From: Bacillota bacterium
Lineage (GTDB): Bacteria > Bacillota > Clostridia > Clostridiales > Clostridiaceae
Assembly (NCBI GenBank): GCA_023399035.1
Contig: JAEWQX010000114.1
Location: forward strand, 1 to 8,506
Direction: 5' to 3'
DNA length: 8,506 nt
Part shown: piece by piece, positions 1 to 6,328 of the stretch
Position numbering within the stretch: position 1 is the first letter of the stretch
Layout: each line of letters opens with the position of its first letter
Program-made: the position numbers and the translations under genes
Notes under the pieces: generated by a model
Seen by the model: only the letters and a program-made list of their open reading frames with translations
What the model was told of the DNA's origin: nothing
Databases searched by the model: none

Positions 1-36
1 AAGTCTTACCCAAGAACAAGGGTTAAGACTTTTTAT
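1..36 (+). terminator. Intrinsic terminator at the left window edge
   Basis: The arms aagtcttaccc (1-11) and gggttaagactt (20-31) pair with one bulged T around an 8-nt loop, and a T-rich tail follows (30-39). The tail is on the right, so it suits a plus-strand gene ending just left of the window. The same hairpin lies directly after the stop codon of the minus-strand chemoreceptor remnant (stop at 38-40) and could serve both directions. The stem may extend beyond base 1. Confidence 0.7.
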
Positions 37-37
37 T

Positions 38-127
38 TTAAAGATTAAATTTTTCAACTGAGCTATTTAATATCTGTGCCATTTCTTCAAGGTTTGACGC
101 TTGAGATGAAACATCATCTATAACAGC
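38..127 (-). pseudogene. Methyl-accepting chemotaxis protein, 3' end only, cut by an IS element
   Basis: Read on the minus strand from 127 to the TAA at 40-38, this gives 29 residues followed by a stop. The segment VSSQASNLEEMAQILNSSV followed by EKFNL is the typical extreme C-terminus of clostridial chemoreceptors: the end of the cytoplasmic helical hairpin after the methylation helix. The rest of the gene (sensor domain, membrane segments, HAMP, signalling tip) should lie at higher coordinates. Instead the frame meets the left end of the IS1182-type element exactly at 127/128. The DNA beyond the right end of that element (from 1971) shows no chemoreceptor sequence on the minus strand. The gene therefore lost its 5' part and was not merely split. 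Family assignment rests on recognising the conserved tail; the short length is the main limit. Confidence 0.75.
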
Positions 128-141
128 GGGGCTGTATCAAA
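128..141 (+). repeat. IS1182-type left terminal inverted repeat
   Basis: GGGGCTGTATCAAA matches the right end (1957-1970) over all 14 bases in inverted orientation. The last eight bases of the repeat also start a local hairpin with tttgatac at 147-154 across a 5-nt loop, so a second copy of the GTATCAAA motif sits just inside this end. Confidence 0.85.
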
Positions 142-163
142 ACAAGTTTGATACTAGCCGATG

Positions 164-203
164 AAAAAAGAGAATTCAAAAATAAATTTGAATTCTCTTT
201 TTT
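164..203 (+). terminator. Strong hairpin-terminator inside the left end of the IS
   Basis: A 17-bp perfect stem (164-180 with 187-203; aaaaaagagaattcaaa and its complement) has a 6-nt AT loop and ends in a run of Ts. It lies between the left inverted repeat and the transposase start at 219. By structure it is a rho-independent terminator that would stop transcription entering from outside. The stem finishes only 15 nt before the ATG, so it may also limit ribosome access. Such shielding against external transcription is known for other IS families; its role here is inferred. Confidence 0.65.
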
Positions 204-218
204 GCGCATAATATTAAT

Positions 219-1802
219 ATGAACACTAATAATATTATACCTATTTATCAAATAGGTTTCCCAATAAGTTTAGAAAATATTATACCTGATAGTGATTCAG
301 TAAGAGTGCTTTATGATGTTATGGAGGGATTAGATTATACAGAATTAAATAGAACTTACTCTACTATTGGTAGAAATCCAGCACTTTTACCTAAAACTAT
401 GTTTACAATTATAGTTTACGGATATATGGAAGGAATATATTCAAGCCGTGCCCTTGAAAAGGCATGTAAAAGAGATATAAATTTTAAATGGCTTTTACAA
501 GGTCAACAACCACCAGAACACAATTCTATAGATAGGTTTAGACGTGAACGATTAGCTGGTTGTATAGAAAATTTATTTAATCAACTTGTAAAAAAGCTTA
601 GAGAACTTAATGAAATTCAATTTAAAAATATTTTTATTGATGGAACTAAAATTGAAGCATATGCAAATAGATATACTTTTGTATGGAAAAAAGCCACTGA
701 TAAATTTGAGAGTAAATTGCAAAAGAATATAAAAGAAAGCTTAGTAAGAATGAATCATGATTTAAATTTATGTTTTATTATTACTGATGCTAAGATATCA
801 GTTCAAAATGCAAATTATCTTTTAGATATTCTTAGTACTATGGTAAAAGATAATAATATTGAATTTGTTTATGGAAAAGGTAAAAGAAAAAGCAAACTCC
901 AAAGATATACGGAACAACTCAATGAATTTATTGAAAAACAGAGTAAATATGATAAATATAATAGCATTTTCAATGGACGAAACAGTTTTTCAAAAACAGA
1001 TCATGATGCAACATTTATGCATATGAAGGAAGATCATATGAAAAATGGTCAGTTAAAACCAGCATACAATATTCAAATAGGGGTAGAAGGTGAATATATT
1101 GTAGGTGTAGATATTTCAAACGAAAGATGTGATCAACTAACTTTAATACCATTTTTAGATAGATTAGAAAAGAATTTAAATGAAAAATATGAGTCCGTAA
1201 CTGCTGACGCAGGATACGAAAGTGAAGAAAATTATGCTTATCTTGAATCTAAAAAACAAAAAGCTTTTATTAAGCCTGCAAATTACGAAAAGTCAAAAAC
1301 AAAGAAATTCAAGAATGACATTAGTAAGAAAGAAAATATGCACTATAACTCACAAGAAGATTATTATATTTGTGCATCTGGTAAAAAAATGCTTCTAAAA
1401 GGAACAAGAAAGAAAAAAACTAAATCAGGATATGAAGCTACTATTAGCATTTATGAATGTGAAAGTTGTGATGGATGTAAATATAAAAGTAAATGTACTA
1501 AAGCAAAAGGTAATAAACAAATACATGTAGCTAAAAACTTTATGCGTTTAAGAAAAAACTCACTTGAAAACATAACTACGCCCAAAGGAATTCTTTTAAG
1601 AATGAATAGATCAATTCAAGTTGAAGGAGCATTTGGAGTTATTAAAGAAGATTATGGCTTTAGAAGGTTTCTTATGCGTGGAAATGTTAAAGTGCGTACT
1701 GAATTTTTATTAATGGCATTTGGTTACAATGTTAATAAATTGCACAATAAAACCATTAAAAATCGCAACGGTGAGCTGCTTCATAAGCAGCAAGCTTCGT
1801 AA
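219..1802 (+). CDS. IS1182-family DDE transposase
   Basis: The product is a 527-residue cut-and-paste transposase of usual length for the family. The N-terminal third (about 1-130) is the DUF772-like region, including the stretch SRALEKACKRDINFKWLL and the following HNSIDRFRR. The RNase H-like catalytic core has its acidic residues at D141 (IFIDGTKIEAYANRYTFVWKK region), D330 (VTADAGYESEENY) and E469 (QVEGAFGVIKEDYGFRRF). A cysteine cluster at C414, C417, C420 and C426 resembles the zinc-binding insert common in IS1182 proteins. I see no frameshift or missing catalytic residue. No convincing Shine-Dalgarno precedes the ATG (upstream is gcataatattaat), and a strong hairpin ends 15 nt before it, so expression is probably kept low. 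The gene fills its element, with inverted repeats on both sides. Confidence 0.93.
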   Translation: MNTNNIIPIYQIGFPISLENIIPDSDSVRVLYDVMEGLDYTELNRTYSTIGRNPALLPKTMFTIIVYGYMEGIYSSRALEKACKRDINFKWLLQGQQPPEHNSIDRFRRERLAGCIENLFNQLVKKLRELNEIQFKNIFIDGTKIEAYANRYTFVWKKATDKFESKLQKNIKESLVRMNHDLNLCFIITDAKISVQNANYLLDILSTMVKDNNIEFVYGKGKRKSKLQRYTEQLNEFIEKQSKYDKYNSIFNGRNSFSKTDHDATFMHMKEDHMKNGQLKPAYNIQIGVEGEYIVGVDISNERCDQLTLIPFLDRLEKNLNEKYESVTADAGYESEENYAYLESKKQKAFIKPANYEKSKTKKFKNDISKKENMHYNSQEDYYICASGKKMLLKGTRKKKTKSGYEATISIYECESCDGCKYKSKCTKAKGNKQIHVAKNFMRLRKNSLENITTPKGILLRMNRSIQVEGAFGVIKEDYGFRRFLMRGNVKVRTEFLLMAFGYNVNKLHNKTIKNRNGELLHKQQAS

Positions 1803-1818
1803 TTAAAGAAATAAAGTT

Positions 1819-1850
1819 AAATTATGGATAATAATGTTTATCCATAATTT
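1819..1850 (+). terminator. Hairpin after the transposase gene
   Basis: A 13-bp perfect stem (aaattatggataa at 1819-1831 with its complement at 1838-1850) and a 6-nt loop start 17 nt after the transposase stop. The 3' arm ends in ttt and is followed by gttgt, so the U-tract is short. It probably ends transposase transcription and is nearly symmetrical, so it may work in both directions. Confidence 0.55.
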
Positions 1851-1928
1851 GTTGTACCCAAAAATAAAATATTTGGAAATAAATACATGAAAAAATATGA
1901 ATAAAATTTATTATTGCAAAAATAGGCC

Positions 1929-1970
1929 GTATCAAATTGAGTTTAAAAAACTTCAATTTGATACAGCCCC
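1929..1970 (-). repeat. IS1182-type right end: inverted repeat and terminal hairpin
   Basis: The terminal 14 bases (1957-1970) are the perfect complement of the left end. They overlap a hairpin of 12 bp (gtatcaaattga at 1929-1940 with 1953-1964) and a 12-nt loop. The right end thus carries two opposed GTATCAAA motifs, as does the left end, which suggests paired transposase-binding sites. The binding role is inferred. Confidence 0.8.
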
Positions 1971-2017
1971 TTTATTTTTTGCATGTAAGTATAAATTTAA
2001 TTTCATAATTTATTTAT

Positions 2018-2046
2018 TTGGTCAACATTATGAGTAATGTTATATT
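2018..2046 (+). promoter_or_regulatory. Possible promoter with an operator-like palindrome in its spacer
   Basis: TTGGTC (2018-2023) and TATATT (2041-2046) are separated by exactly 17 nt. The spacer consists of aacatta-tgag-taatgt, a 7-bp inverted repeat (2024-2030 with 2035-2041) that runs one base into the -10 box. It lies 57 nt upstream of the ATG of the S8 protease remnant. The -35 match is weak (3 of 6), so the promoter call is tentative; the palindrome itself is plain. The interval 1971-2102 holds nothing else I can support. Confidence 0.35.
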
Positions 2047-2102
2047 AACAAAGTGTAGATTTACCTATATATTGTATTGTTAGAATAATTGGAGAAAATA
2101 TT

Positions 2103-2350
2103 ATGGATAAAGTAAATGAAGATAATAAAAATAGATTTATAAATAGGATTTCTAGATAATGTACCTAAAACATTATTATGTGTATCTCAAGCAGTATCCA
2201 CTTATAATGTTTCGGGAAGAGGAATGCTGGTTGGATTTATAGATTGTGGAATTGACTATACACATCCAGCATTTATGAATGAAGATGGTACTACAAGAAT
2301 AGAATACATTTATGATTTGAGCAATAATGATGTAGTATACAATAAGCAAC
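2103..2350 (+). pseudogene. Subtilisin-like (S8) serine protease, frameshifted 5' remnant
   Basis: An ATG at 2103 follows a ggagaaa ribosome binding site (2091-2097) but reaches a stop at 2157-2159. One frame over, open from 2143, the sequence reads DNVPKTLLCVSQAV and later VGFIDCGIDYTHPAF. The latter is the catalytic-Asp motif of S8 peptidases in the style of the clostridial Csp-like enzymes, in which this region follows a propeptide. It continues through MNEDGTTRIEYIYDLS and then meets a stop at 2365-2367, just after joining an IS3-family remnant. The catalytic His (HGTH) and Ser (GTS) regions are absent, and most of the propeptide is missing or scrambled, so no active protease can be made. 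The remnant is about 80 codons, against roughly 550 for the family. Confidence 0.8.
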
Positions 2351-2483
2351 AGTCATTCCTGATTTAAATAACTCGACTATCATACTTTATATTCTTGATC
2401 ATATCTACTACCATTACTCATATTGGACACATACTTTCTTAGCTAAATATTATTTTACTTAGTTGGAGTTATGGTGTCCACCA
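2345..2483 (-). mobile_element. IS3-family element remnant: left end and start of orfA
   Basis: On the minus strand an ATG at 2421-2419 starts MSNGSRYDQEYKV. After a one-base shift the frame resumes at 2383 as MIVELFKSGMTVA and stops resembling a transposase at about 2345. Together this is the N-terminus of an IS3-family OrfA, the helix-turn-helix protein that is normally followed by ELSREYG-like sequence. Upstream, TGGTGGACAC (2483-2474) fits an IS3-type terminal repeat, with ggacac/gtgtcc motifs at 2425-2430 and 2474-2479. The rest of orfA, all of orfB and the other end are missing. The 3' break coincides with the end of recognisable S8 protease sequence, so the element or its deletion probably truncated that gene. 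Family recognised from memory of OrfA sequences. Confidence 0.65.
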
Positions 2484-2630
2484 TTTCATATTAACACAAG
2501 CCATGTTTTAGAAAACAGATGAGTTATGTCGATAAATGTGCTATATATAAAAAATATGTGTATAAATTCTATGTTATACTGTATAATAATTTAATGATTT
2601 ATTTTAAAAACTAAATAAATGAGGTGAAAA
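2484..2630 (+). promoter_or_regulatory. Leader of the MATE gene with weak promoter signals
   Basis: This stretch has no coding content I recognise. TATACT (2575-2580) and TATAAT (2582-2587) are good -10 candidates about 45-55 nt before the start codon, but neither has a convincing -35 box at 16-18 nt. A palindrome tgtttt-ag-aaaaca lies at 2504-2517. The ribosome binding site gaggtg (2621-2626) is four bases from the ATG at 2631 and fixes that start. Confidence 0.35.
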
Positions 2631-4013
2631 ATGAATACTAGGAAATACATAGGGGACAAAAGTTTTTATAAAATGGTTCTTACTATTGCAGTGCCAATTA
2701 TGATTCAAAATGGTATAACAAACTTTGTAAGCATGCTCGATAATATCATGGTAGGGCAGATAGGTACAGATGCCATGAGCGGAGTTGCCATTGCAAATCA
2801 ATTCATATTCATATTCAGTCTTTTCATATTTGGTGCAATTTCAGGTCCAGGGATATTCAGTGCACAGTTTTATGGAAATGACAATCACGAAGGTGTAAGG
2901 CAGACTTTCAGGTTTAAGCTTATTTTATGTGGAATTATAAGTGTCATAGGGATATTTATAATGGGCACTTTCAGGCATGAGCTCATATCTATTTTCCTTC
3001 ATGAAGGAAGCATAACTGGGAACATTCAGGAAACATTGAAGTATGGAAGCGGTTATATAGCAATTGATATAATAGGACTTATTCCATTTGCAGTAATGCA
3101 GTGCTATTCAAGTACACTTAGAGAAACAGGAGAAACAATAGTTCCAATGAAGGCTGGAGTTGCAGCAGTAGGTGTTAACTTGATTTTCAATTATCTTTTG
3201 ATATTTGGTAAATTAGGATTTCCAATGATGGGGGCATATGGAGCTGCCATTGCAACAGTTCTTTCAAGATGCGTTGAATGCCTTATTGTTGTATCATGGA
3301 CTCATAAACATAAAGAGCGAAATAAATTTATTGTTGGAGCATATAGGAATTTCAGGATTGAAAAAAATCTTACAAAACACATAATATTAAGAGGAACTCC
3401 TCTTTTAATGAATGAAGGACTTTGGGCAATGGGTATGTCAGCATTGAATGCAATATATTCACGTGGAGGTCTTGCTGTAGTGGCAGGATTGAACATTTCA
3501 AATACTGTATCTAATGTATTCAACATAGTATATATTGCACTTGGAAGCTCAGTTTCAATTATAATAGGACAGCTTCTTGGAGCAGGGAAAATGGAAGAAG
3601 CAAAGGACACAGATACAAAGCTCATAGTATTTTCAGTGGTGAGCTGTATAGTATTTGGTGCACTAATGGCGCTAATTTCTCCACTATTCCCTAAGATATA
3701 CAACACAACAGATGAAGTAAGGCACTATGCTTCCTGCTTTATACTCATAATAGGGTTATGCATGCCTCTTGAAGCATTCATGAATGCATCTTATTTCACA
3801 CTTCGTTCAGGTGGAAAGACATTCATAACATTCCTCTTCGATAGTGTATCAGTTTGGGTGATATCAATACCATTTGCCTTTATTTTAATGAACTTCACAT
3901 CACTTGGTGTTGTTCAGGTATATCTGTTCTGCCAGCTTATAAGCATAATAAAGTGTATAATAGGATATATACTTGTTAAGAAAGGCGTATGGATAAACAA
4001 CATAGTTGTTTAA
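2631..4013 (+). CDS. MATE-family multidrug efflux transporter
   Basis: The 460-residue integral membrane protein is of standard size for the MATE (multi antimicrobial extrusion) family, which exports drugs or metabolites in exchange for Na+ or H+. About twelve hydrophobic segments are visible, in two homologous halves joined near residues 225-255. The N half contains VPIMIQNGITNFVSMLDNIM (residues 21-40), a stretch typical of clostridial MATE proteins with the conserved VDN-like turn. The C half repeats the pattern from about residue 255 (RGTPLLMNEGLWAMG). Late segments include LRSGGKTFITFLFD and VSVWVISIPFAF. The start is supported by gaggtgaaaaATG. A strong terminator follows 89 nt after the stop, and the upstream neighbour is a dead protease/IS relic, so the gene stands alone. 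No adjacent regulator gene is visible. The substrate cannot be told from the sequence. Confidence 0.92.
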   Translation: MNTRKYIGDKSFYKMVLTIAVPIMIQNGITNFVSMLDNIMVGQIGTDAMSGVAIANQFIFIFSLFIFGAISGPGIFSAQFYGNDNHEGVRQTFRFKLILCGIISVIGIFIMGTFRHELISIFLHEGSITGNIQETLKYGSGYIAIDIIGLIPFAVMQCYSSTLRETGETIVPMKAGVAAVGVNLIFNYLLIFGKLGFPMMGAYGAAIATVLSRCVECLIVVSWTHKHKERNKFIVGAYRNFRIEKNLTKHIILRGTPLLMNEGLWAMGMSALNAIYSRGGLAVVAGLNISNTVSNVFNIVYIALGSSVSIIIGQLLGAGKMEEAKDTDTKLIVFSVVSCIVFGALMALISPLFPKIYNTTDEVRHYASCFILIIGLCMPLEAFMNASYFTLRSGGKTFITFLFDSVSVWVISIPFAFILMNFTSLGVVQVYLFCQLISIIKCIIGYILVKKGVWINNIVV

Positions 4014-4036
4014 AGTAAATAAATTTATTTAATACT

Positions 4037-4064
4037 ATGACTTAAGTAATAGTCAAAAGTCATA
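4037..4064 (+). repeat. Weak hairpin just after the MATE gene
   Basis: TATGACTT (4036-4043) pairs with AAGTCATA (4057-4064) over 8 bp with a 13-nt loop, 23 nt after the stop codon. There is no T-run after it, so it is a poor terminator; it may protect the 3' end of the transcript ahead of the stronger terminator at 4103. Confidence 0.3.
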
Positions 4065-4102
4065 TAAGGTTGTTTATTATAAAAGAATAAAAAGTAAAAT
4101 AC

Positions 4103-4140
4103 AAGCTCTCAGCACATAATAGCTGAGAGCTTTTGTATTT
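4103..4140 (+). terminator. Intrinsic terminator of the MATE gene
   Basis: An 11-bp perfect GC-containing stem (aagctctcagc at 4103-4113 with 4122-4132) has an 8-nt loop and is followed by ttgtattta. With a small bulge the stem can be lengthened by atacaa/ttgtat pairing. It is a clear rho-independent terminator for the gene ending at 4013. Confidence 0.85.
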
Positions 4141-4302
4141 ATTAAGATAATCTGCTTTATTTAATACATAGGATATGCCTATGAAAAGAATTAAAAGGCT
4201 GCTTTATATGATGATGTGTTAATATAGATTTACTTTGAAAATGCAGAGATATATGCATCTATATTTACAGAAATAATTTCTCTGCATGTGGGGAAAGTAA
4301 GA
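4141..4302 (+). other. Intergenic region with small inverted repeats only
   Basis: No coding or RNA gene is recognisable. There is a 6-bp hairpin catagg-atatg-cctatg (4167-4183), a 9-base direct repeat ctgctttat (4152-4160 and 4199-4207), and a 9-bp inverted repeat atgcagaga/tctctgcat (4241-4249 and 4279-4287) with a 29-nt spacer. None matches a known regulatory element that I can name. Confidence 0.4.
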
Positions 4303-4330
4303 TTAACAGGTAAGAAAGATTGAATATAAA
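4303..4330 (+). promoter_or_regulatory. Candidate sigma-A promoter of the glycosylase-like gene
   Basis: TTAACA (4303-4308) and TATAAA (4325-4330) each match the consensus in five of six positions, with a 16-nt spacer. Initiation near 4337 would give a leader of about 38 nt before the ATG at 4375. The 10-base word aaagattgaa occurs three times around it (4315-4324, 4328-4337, 4356-4365). Confidence 0.45.
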
Positions 4331-4374
4331 GATTGAATTATAAGTATTAAATGATAAAGATTGAAGGAGTAAAT

Positions 4375-5127
4375 ATGAAAAAGACATTGCATGATTTTAA
4401 AGATAATATAATGAAGCTTCCTTTAAAAGAAAAATATACAAAGGAAGAACTGCTCACAGAAGATTTCCTCATAGACAGAGAGGGGAATATTGAAATATAT
4501 TATGCACCACACAATGAGCATTTAAATCCAAAGGCAGAAATATTTATTATAGGCATAACTCCAGGATTCCAACAGATGAGCACTGCAATAGCAGCTGCAA
4601 GACTGGGATTTGAAGAGGGATGTGATATAAAGGAGATCCAGTATAAGTGCAAGGCAGCAGGAAGGTTCAGCGGAAGTCTCAGAAAAAATATCATATCAAT
4701 GCTCGATGATCTTCAATTGAATGAGGTGCTTAATATGGAAAGCTGTAGTGAACTCTTTGACAATAAGGACTATCTTCTTCATACAGTATCCCTCATTCCA
4801 TATTCAGTATTTGTAAAGAAAGCAAATTATACAGGACATACTCCTAAGCTTATAAAAAGTGAGTTTTTAATGAAATATGTATATAAGAATTTTATTGATG
4901 AATTTAACAGCCTTGATAATTCAAGAAATGTAATGCTTATTCCCCTTGGAATAGCTGTTGAAGAAGTCTTATTCAGGCTGGCAGAAGATAATGTAATAAA
5001 TGAAGATCAGATTTTAAGAGGATTTCCACATCCATCAGGAGCAAATGTAAACAGATTGATTCAGTTTGAAGAAAATAAGGAGAGTATGATTAACTTCATA
5101 AAAGAAAAATTCAAATACAATAAATAG
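4375..5127 (+). CDS. Uracil-DNA glycosylase superfamily protein, atypical motifs
   Basis: A 250-residue cytoplasmic protein. The ATG at 4375 is chosen because gaaggag (4363-4369) sits at proper spacing before it; an in-frame ATG 24 bases upstream lacks a binding site. Two elements of the uracil-DNA glycosylase fold are visible: a first motif after a hydrophobic strand, IFIIGITPGFQQM (residues 56-68), and a late motif FPHPSGANVNR (217-227), corresponding to the DNA-intercalating HPS loop. A further hydrophobic strand, VMLIPLG, lies at 186-192. The family excises uracil or related damaged bases. In MUG-type enzymes the first motif is GINPG with Asn acting in catalysis; here position 62 is Thr, and Gln residues follow, so the activity may differ or be lost. 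It is monocistronic, with its own promoter candidate and terminator. Superfamily is fairly sure; substrate is unknown. Confidence 0.75.
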   Translation: MKKTLHDFKDNIMKLPLKEKYTKEELLTEDFLIDREGNIEIYYAPHNEHLNPKAEIFIIGITPGFQQMSTAIAAARLGFEEGCDIKEIQYKCKAAGRFSGSLRKNIISMLDDLQLNEVLNMESCSELFDNKDYLLHTVSLIPYSVFVKKANYTGHTPKLIKSEFLMKYVYKNFIDEFNSLDNSRNVMLIPLGIAVEEVLFRLAEDNVINEDQILRGFPHPSGANVNRLIQFEENKESMINFIKEKFKYNK

Positions 5128-5145
5128 AACAATAGAGATTATAAA

Positions 5146-5197
5146 TATAATTTAAGGAATCCCTGTAATTATTAGATATAGTGATTCCTTTTATTAT
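5146..5197 (+). terminator. Intrinsic terminator after the glycosylase-like gene
   Basis: aaggaatc (5154-5161) pairs with gattcctt (5183-5190), and the stem extends outward through ataattt/ttattat-type pairs with two mismatches. The 3' side runs into ttttattat. The loop is long (21 nt). It lies 26 nt after the stop at 5127. Confidence 0.7.
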
Positions 5198-5228
5198 AGC
5201 TAAGAGTTAATAGTTAACAAGTAGCAGT
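5196..5228 (+). repeat. Dispersed intergenic repeat, copy 1
   Basis: The core gagttaatagttaaca (5204-5219) and its flanks recur at 7496-7528 with 29 of 33 positions identical. The core contains the near-palindrome gttaatagttaac. AGTT(A/G)ATAGTT(A/G)AC words of this type are scattered between genes in many Clostridium genomes. I cannot say whether they are mobile. Confidence 0.65.
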
Positions 5229-5515
5229 TAATGAAAAAACAGCAGAGCTGTTCTCAAATAAATCACATCCAAAAGGAATTACGTAAAATAAATATAATCC
5301 TGTATTTGGAATATGTATATTTAATGTATTAAGTAGATAAAGATTAGTATATAATTATACGTGACTTACATTTTATAAGATTATAAATACAGGAAGTTTT
5401 ATGAATATGTATTGAAAGATTATTTATCATGTAGAGATATTATTATGATATACACATTTATAAGCAGATTTATAAAAACATAAGATGAAATAATAATGAG
5501 AAAGATAGAGACGAT
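5229..5515 (+). other. Intergenic region before the methyltransferase gene
   Basis: No gene is recognisable on either strand. A 6-bp hairpin aacagc-aga-gctgtt lies at 5239-5253. A 10-bp inverted repeat tcctgtattt/aaatacagga (5298-5307 and 5385-5394) brackets 77 nt of AT-rich DNA and could be the ends of a tiny non-coding element, but there is no flanking duplication. I see no convincing promoter, although initiation for the gene at 5516 must fall here. Confidence 0.4.
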
Positions 5516-6328
5516 ATGAAGATAGCAGTTACAACAACAAGAGAAGCCAAACAGAATTTGATAGCAAAGGCACAAGGTATTTCAGAAGAGTTAGGGATAC
5601 CATATATAAATAGAGGATATCTCAGCATTAACAAAACATTTTTAAAAGGTGATTATGATTATCTGCTCATAGTTGAAAAGGATAAGCTTGTTATGAAAGG
5701 CAGTGATGACAGCACATTATTCTGGCATCCTAACATGTCGGAGCTTAAGATAAATTCAATAAGAAATGGGAATAAAGATTCTCTGGTGGAAGCAGCAGGA
5801 ATTGAAGAAGGCGACAGCATATTGGACTGTACATTAGGACTTGCAGGAGATTCACTTGTTTTTGCAGCATTAGCTGGGAAAAATGGGTCTATAGTAGGGA
5901 CAGAAGTAAATAAGTATATAGCTTATATTACAAAAAACGGCTTAGAAACATATAAGAATGATGAAGGAATATGTCCAGATTATATGAAAAACATACAGGT
6001 TTTAAATGAATCTTATGAAGATTACCTTAAAAATCAGCAGGATAACAGTTTTGATATAGTTTATTTTGATCCAATGTTTAAAAAGCCTAATAAAAAATCA
6101 ACAACAATAAATTCTTTCAGAGCTTTTGCAGACCACAGAGGACTGACAAAGGATATACTTGCGGAAGCATTGAGGGTATGCAGAAAAAGGGTAGTTGTAA
6201 AGGAAAGATATGGTGAAAATGACCTTGAAAGACTTGGAATAGAAAAGTTTTATGGCAGCAGCAGGAAGGGTTCAATAATTTATGGGATAATTGAAAAAAA
6301 TACTGCTGATGCCAGTTGTATTTATTAA
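5516..6328 (+). CDS. Class I SAM-dependent methyltransferase, RsmJ/YpiP-like
   Basis: The 270-residue soluble protein has a Rossmann-type S-adenosylmethionine domain from about residue 85 to 260. Motif I is SILDCTLGLAGDSLVFA (101-117), the SAM-binding loop. VGTEVN (127-132) supplies the acidic residue after strand 2. DIVYFDPMFKKP (180-191) is the motif IV equivalent, close to the DPMF of RsmJ, the enzyme that makes m2G1516 in 16S rRNA, and to the B. subtilis YpiP group. The segment after it, SFRAFADHRGL, is also typical of that group. The N-terminal 80 residues begin with MKIAVTTTRE and resemble the preceding domain of YpiP-like proteins. The ribosome binding site is poor (gagacgat before ATG). 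The C-terminal tail after GIIEK lies on DNA shared with an antisense LysR relic and is probably not ancestral. An RNA or nucleotide substrate is inferred from family, not shown. Confidence 0.82.
   Translation: MKIAVTTTREAKQNLIAKAQGISEELGIPYINRGYLSINKTFLKGDYDYLLIVEKDKLVMKGSDDSTLFWHPNMSELKINSIRNGNKDSLVEAAGIEEGDSILDCTLGLAGDSLVFAALAGKNGSIVGTEVNKYIAYITKNGLETYKNDEGICPDYMKNIQVLNESYEDYLKNQQDNSFDIVYFDPMFKKPNKKSTTINSFRAFADHRGLTKDILAEALRVCRKRVVVKERYGENDLERLGIEKFYGSSRKGSIIYGIIEKNTADASCIY

Larger units (their letters stand above)
128..1970 (+). mobile_element. IS1182-family insertion sequence, apparently complete
   Basis: The element is 1843 bp, bounded by 14-bp perfect inverted repeats (ggggctgtatcaaa at 128-141 and its complement at 1957-1970). 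It carries one full-length transposase gene (219-1802). Each end can also fold on itself: gtatcaaa/tttgatac at 134-154, and a 12-bp stem at 1929-1940/1953-1964. No target-site duplication is visible: the left flank ends in cagc and the right flank begins ttta. The two flanks belong to unrelated gene remnants (chemoreceptor tail; upstream region of an S8 protease). This suggests an adjacent deletion, or recombination between two IS copies, after insertion. The intact gene and ends suggest that it could still be active. Confidence 0.88.

Noticed and set aside
2604..2801. 65-codon minus-strand frame over the MATE start
   Set aside because: It overlaps the start of an obvious gene and its ribosome binding site, and the peptide has no recognisable features.
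3302..3706. 134-codon open frame on the minus strand
   Set aside because: It lies wholly inside the well-supported MATE gene, has no ribosome binding site or recognisable domain, and reads as an antisense shadow of membrane-segment codons.
4241..4287. 9-bp inverted repeat as a terminator or small RNA
   Set aside because: The spacer is 29 nt and no T-run follows on the plus strand; it is recorded only as an inverted repeat.
4500..4694. 64-codon minus-strand frame in the glycosylase-like gene
   Set aside because: Antisense shadow; the plus-strand protein has clear family motifs over the same bases.
5298..5394. Possible miniature transposable element bounded by a 10-bp inverted repeat
   Set aside because: No flanking duplication, no match to the ends of the IS elements seen here, and ten bases can pair by chance in AT-rich DNA. 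Kept only as a note in the intergenic entry.
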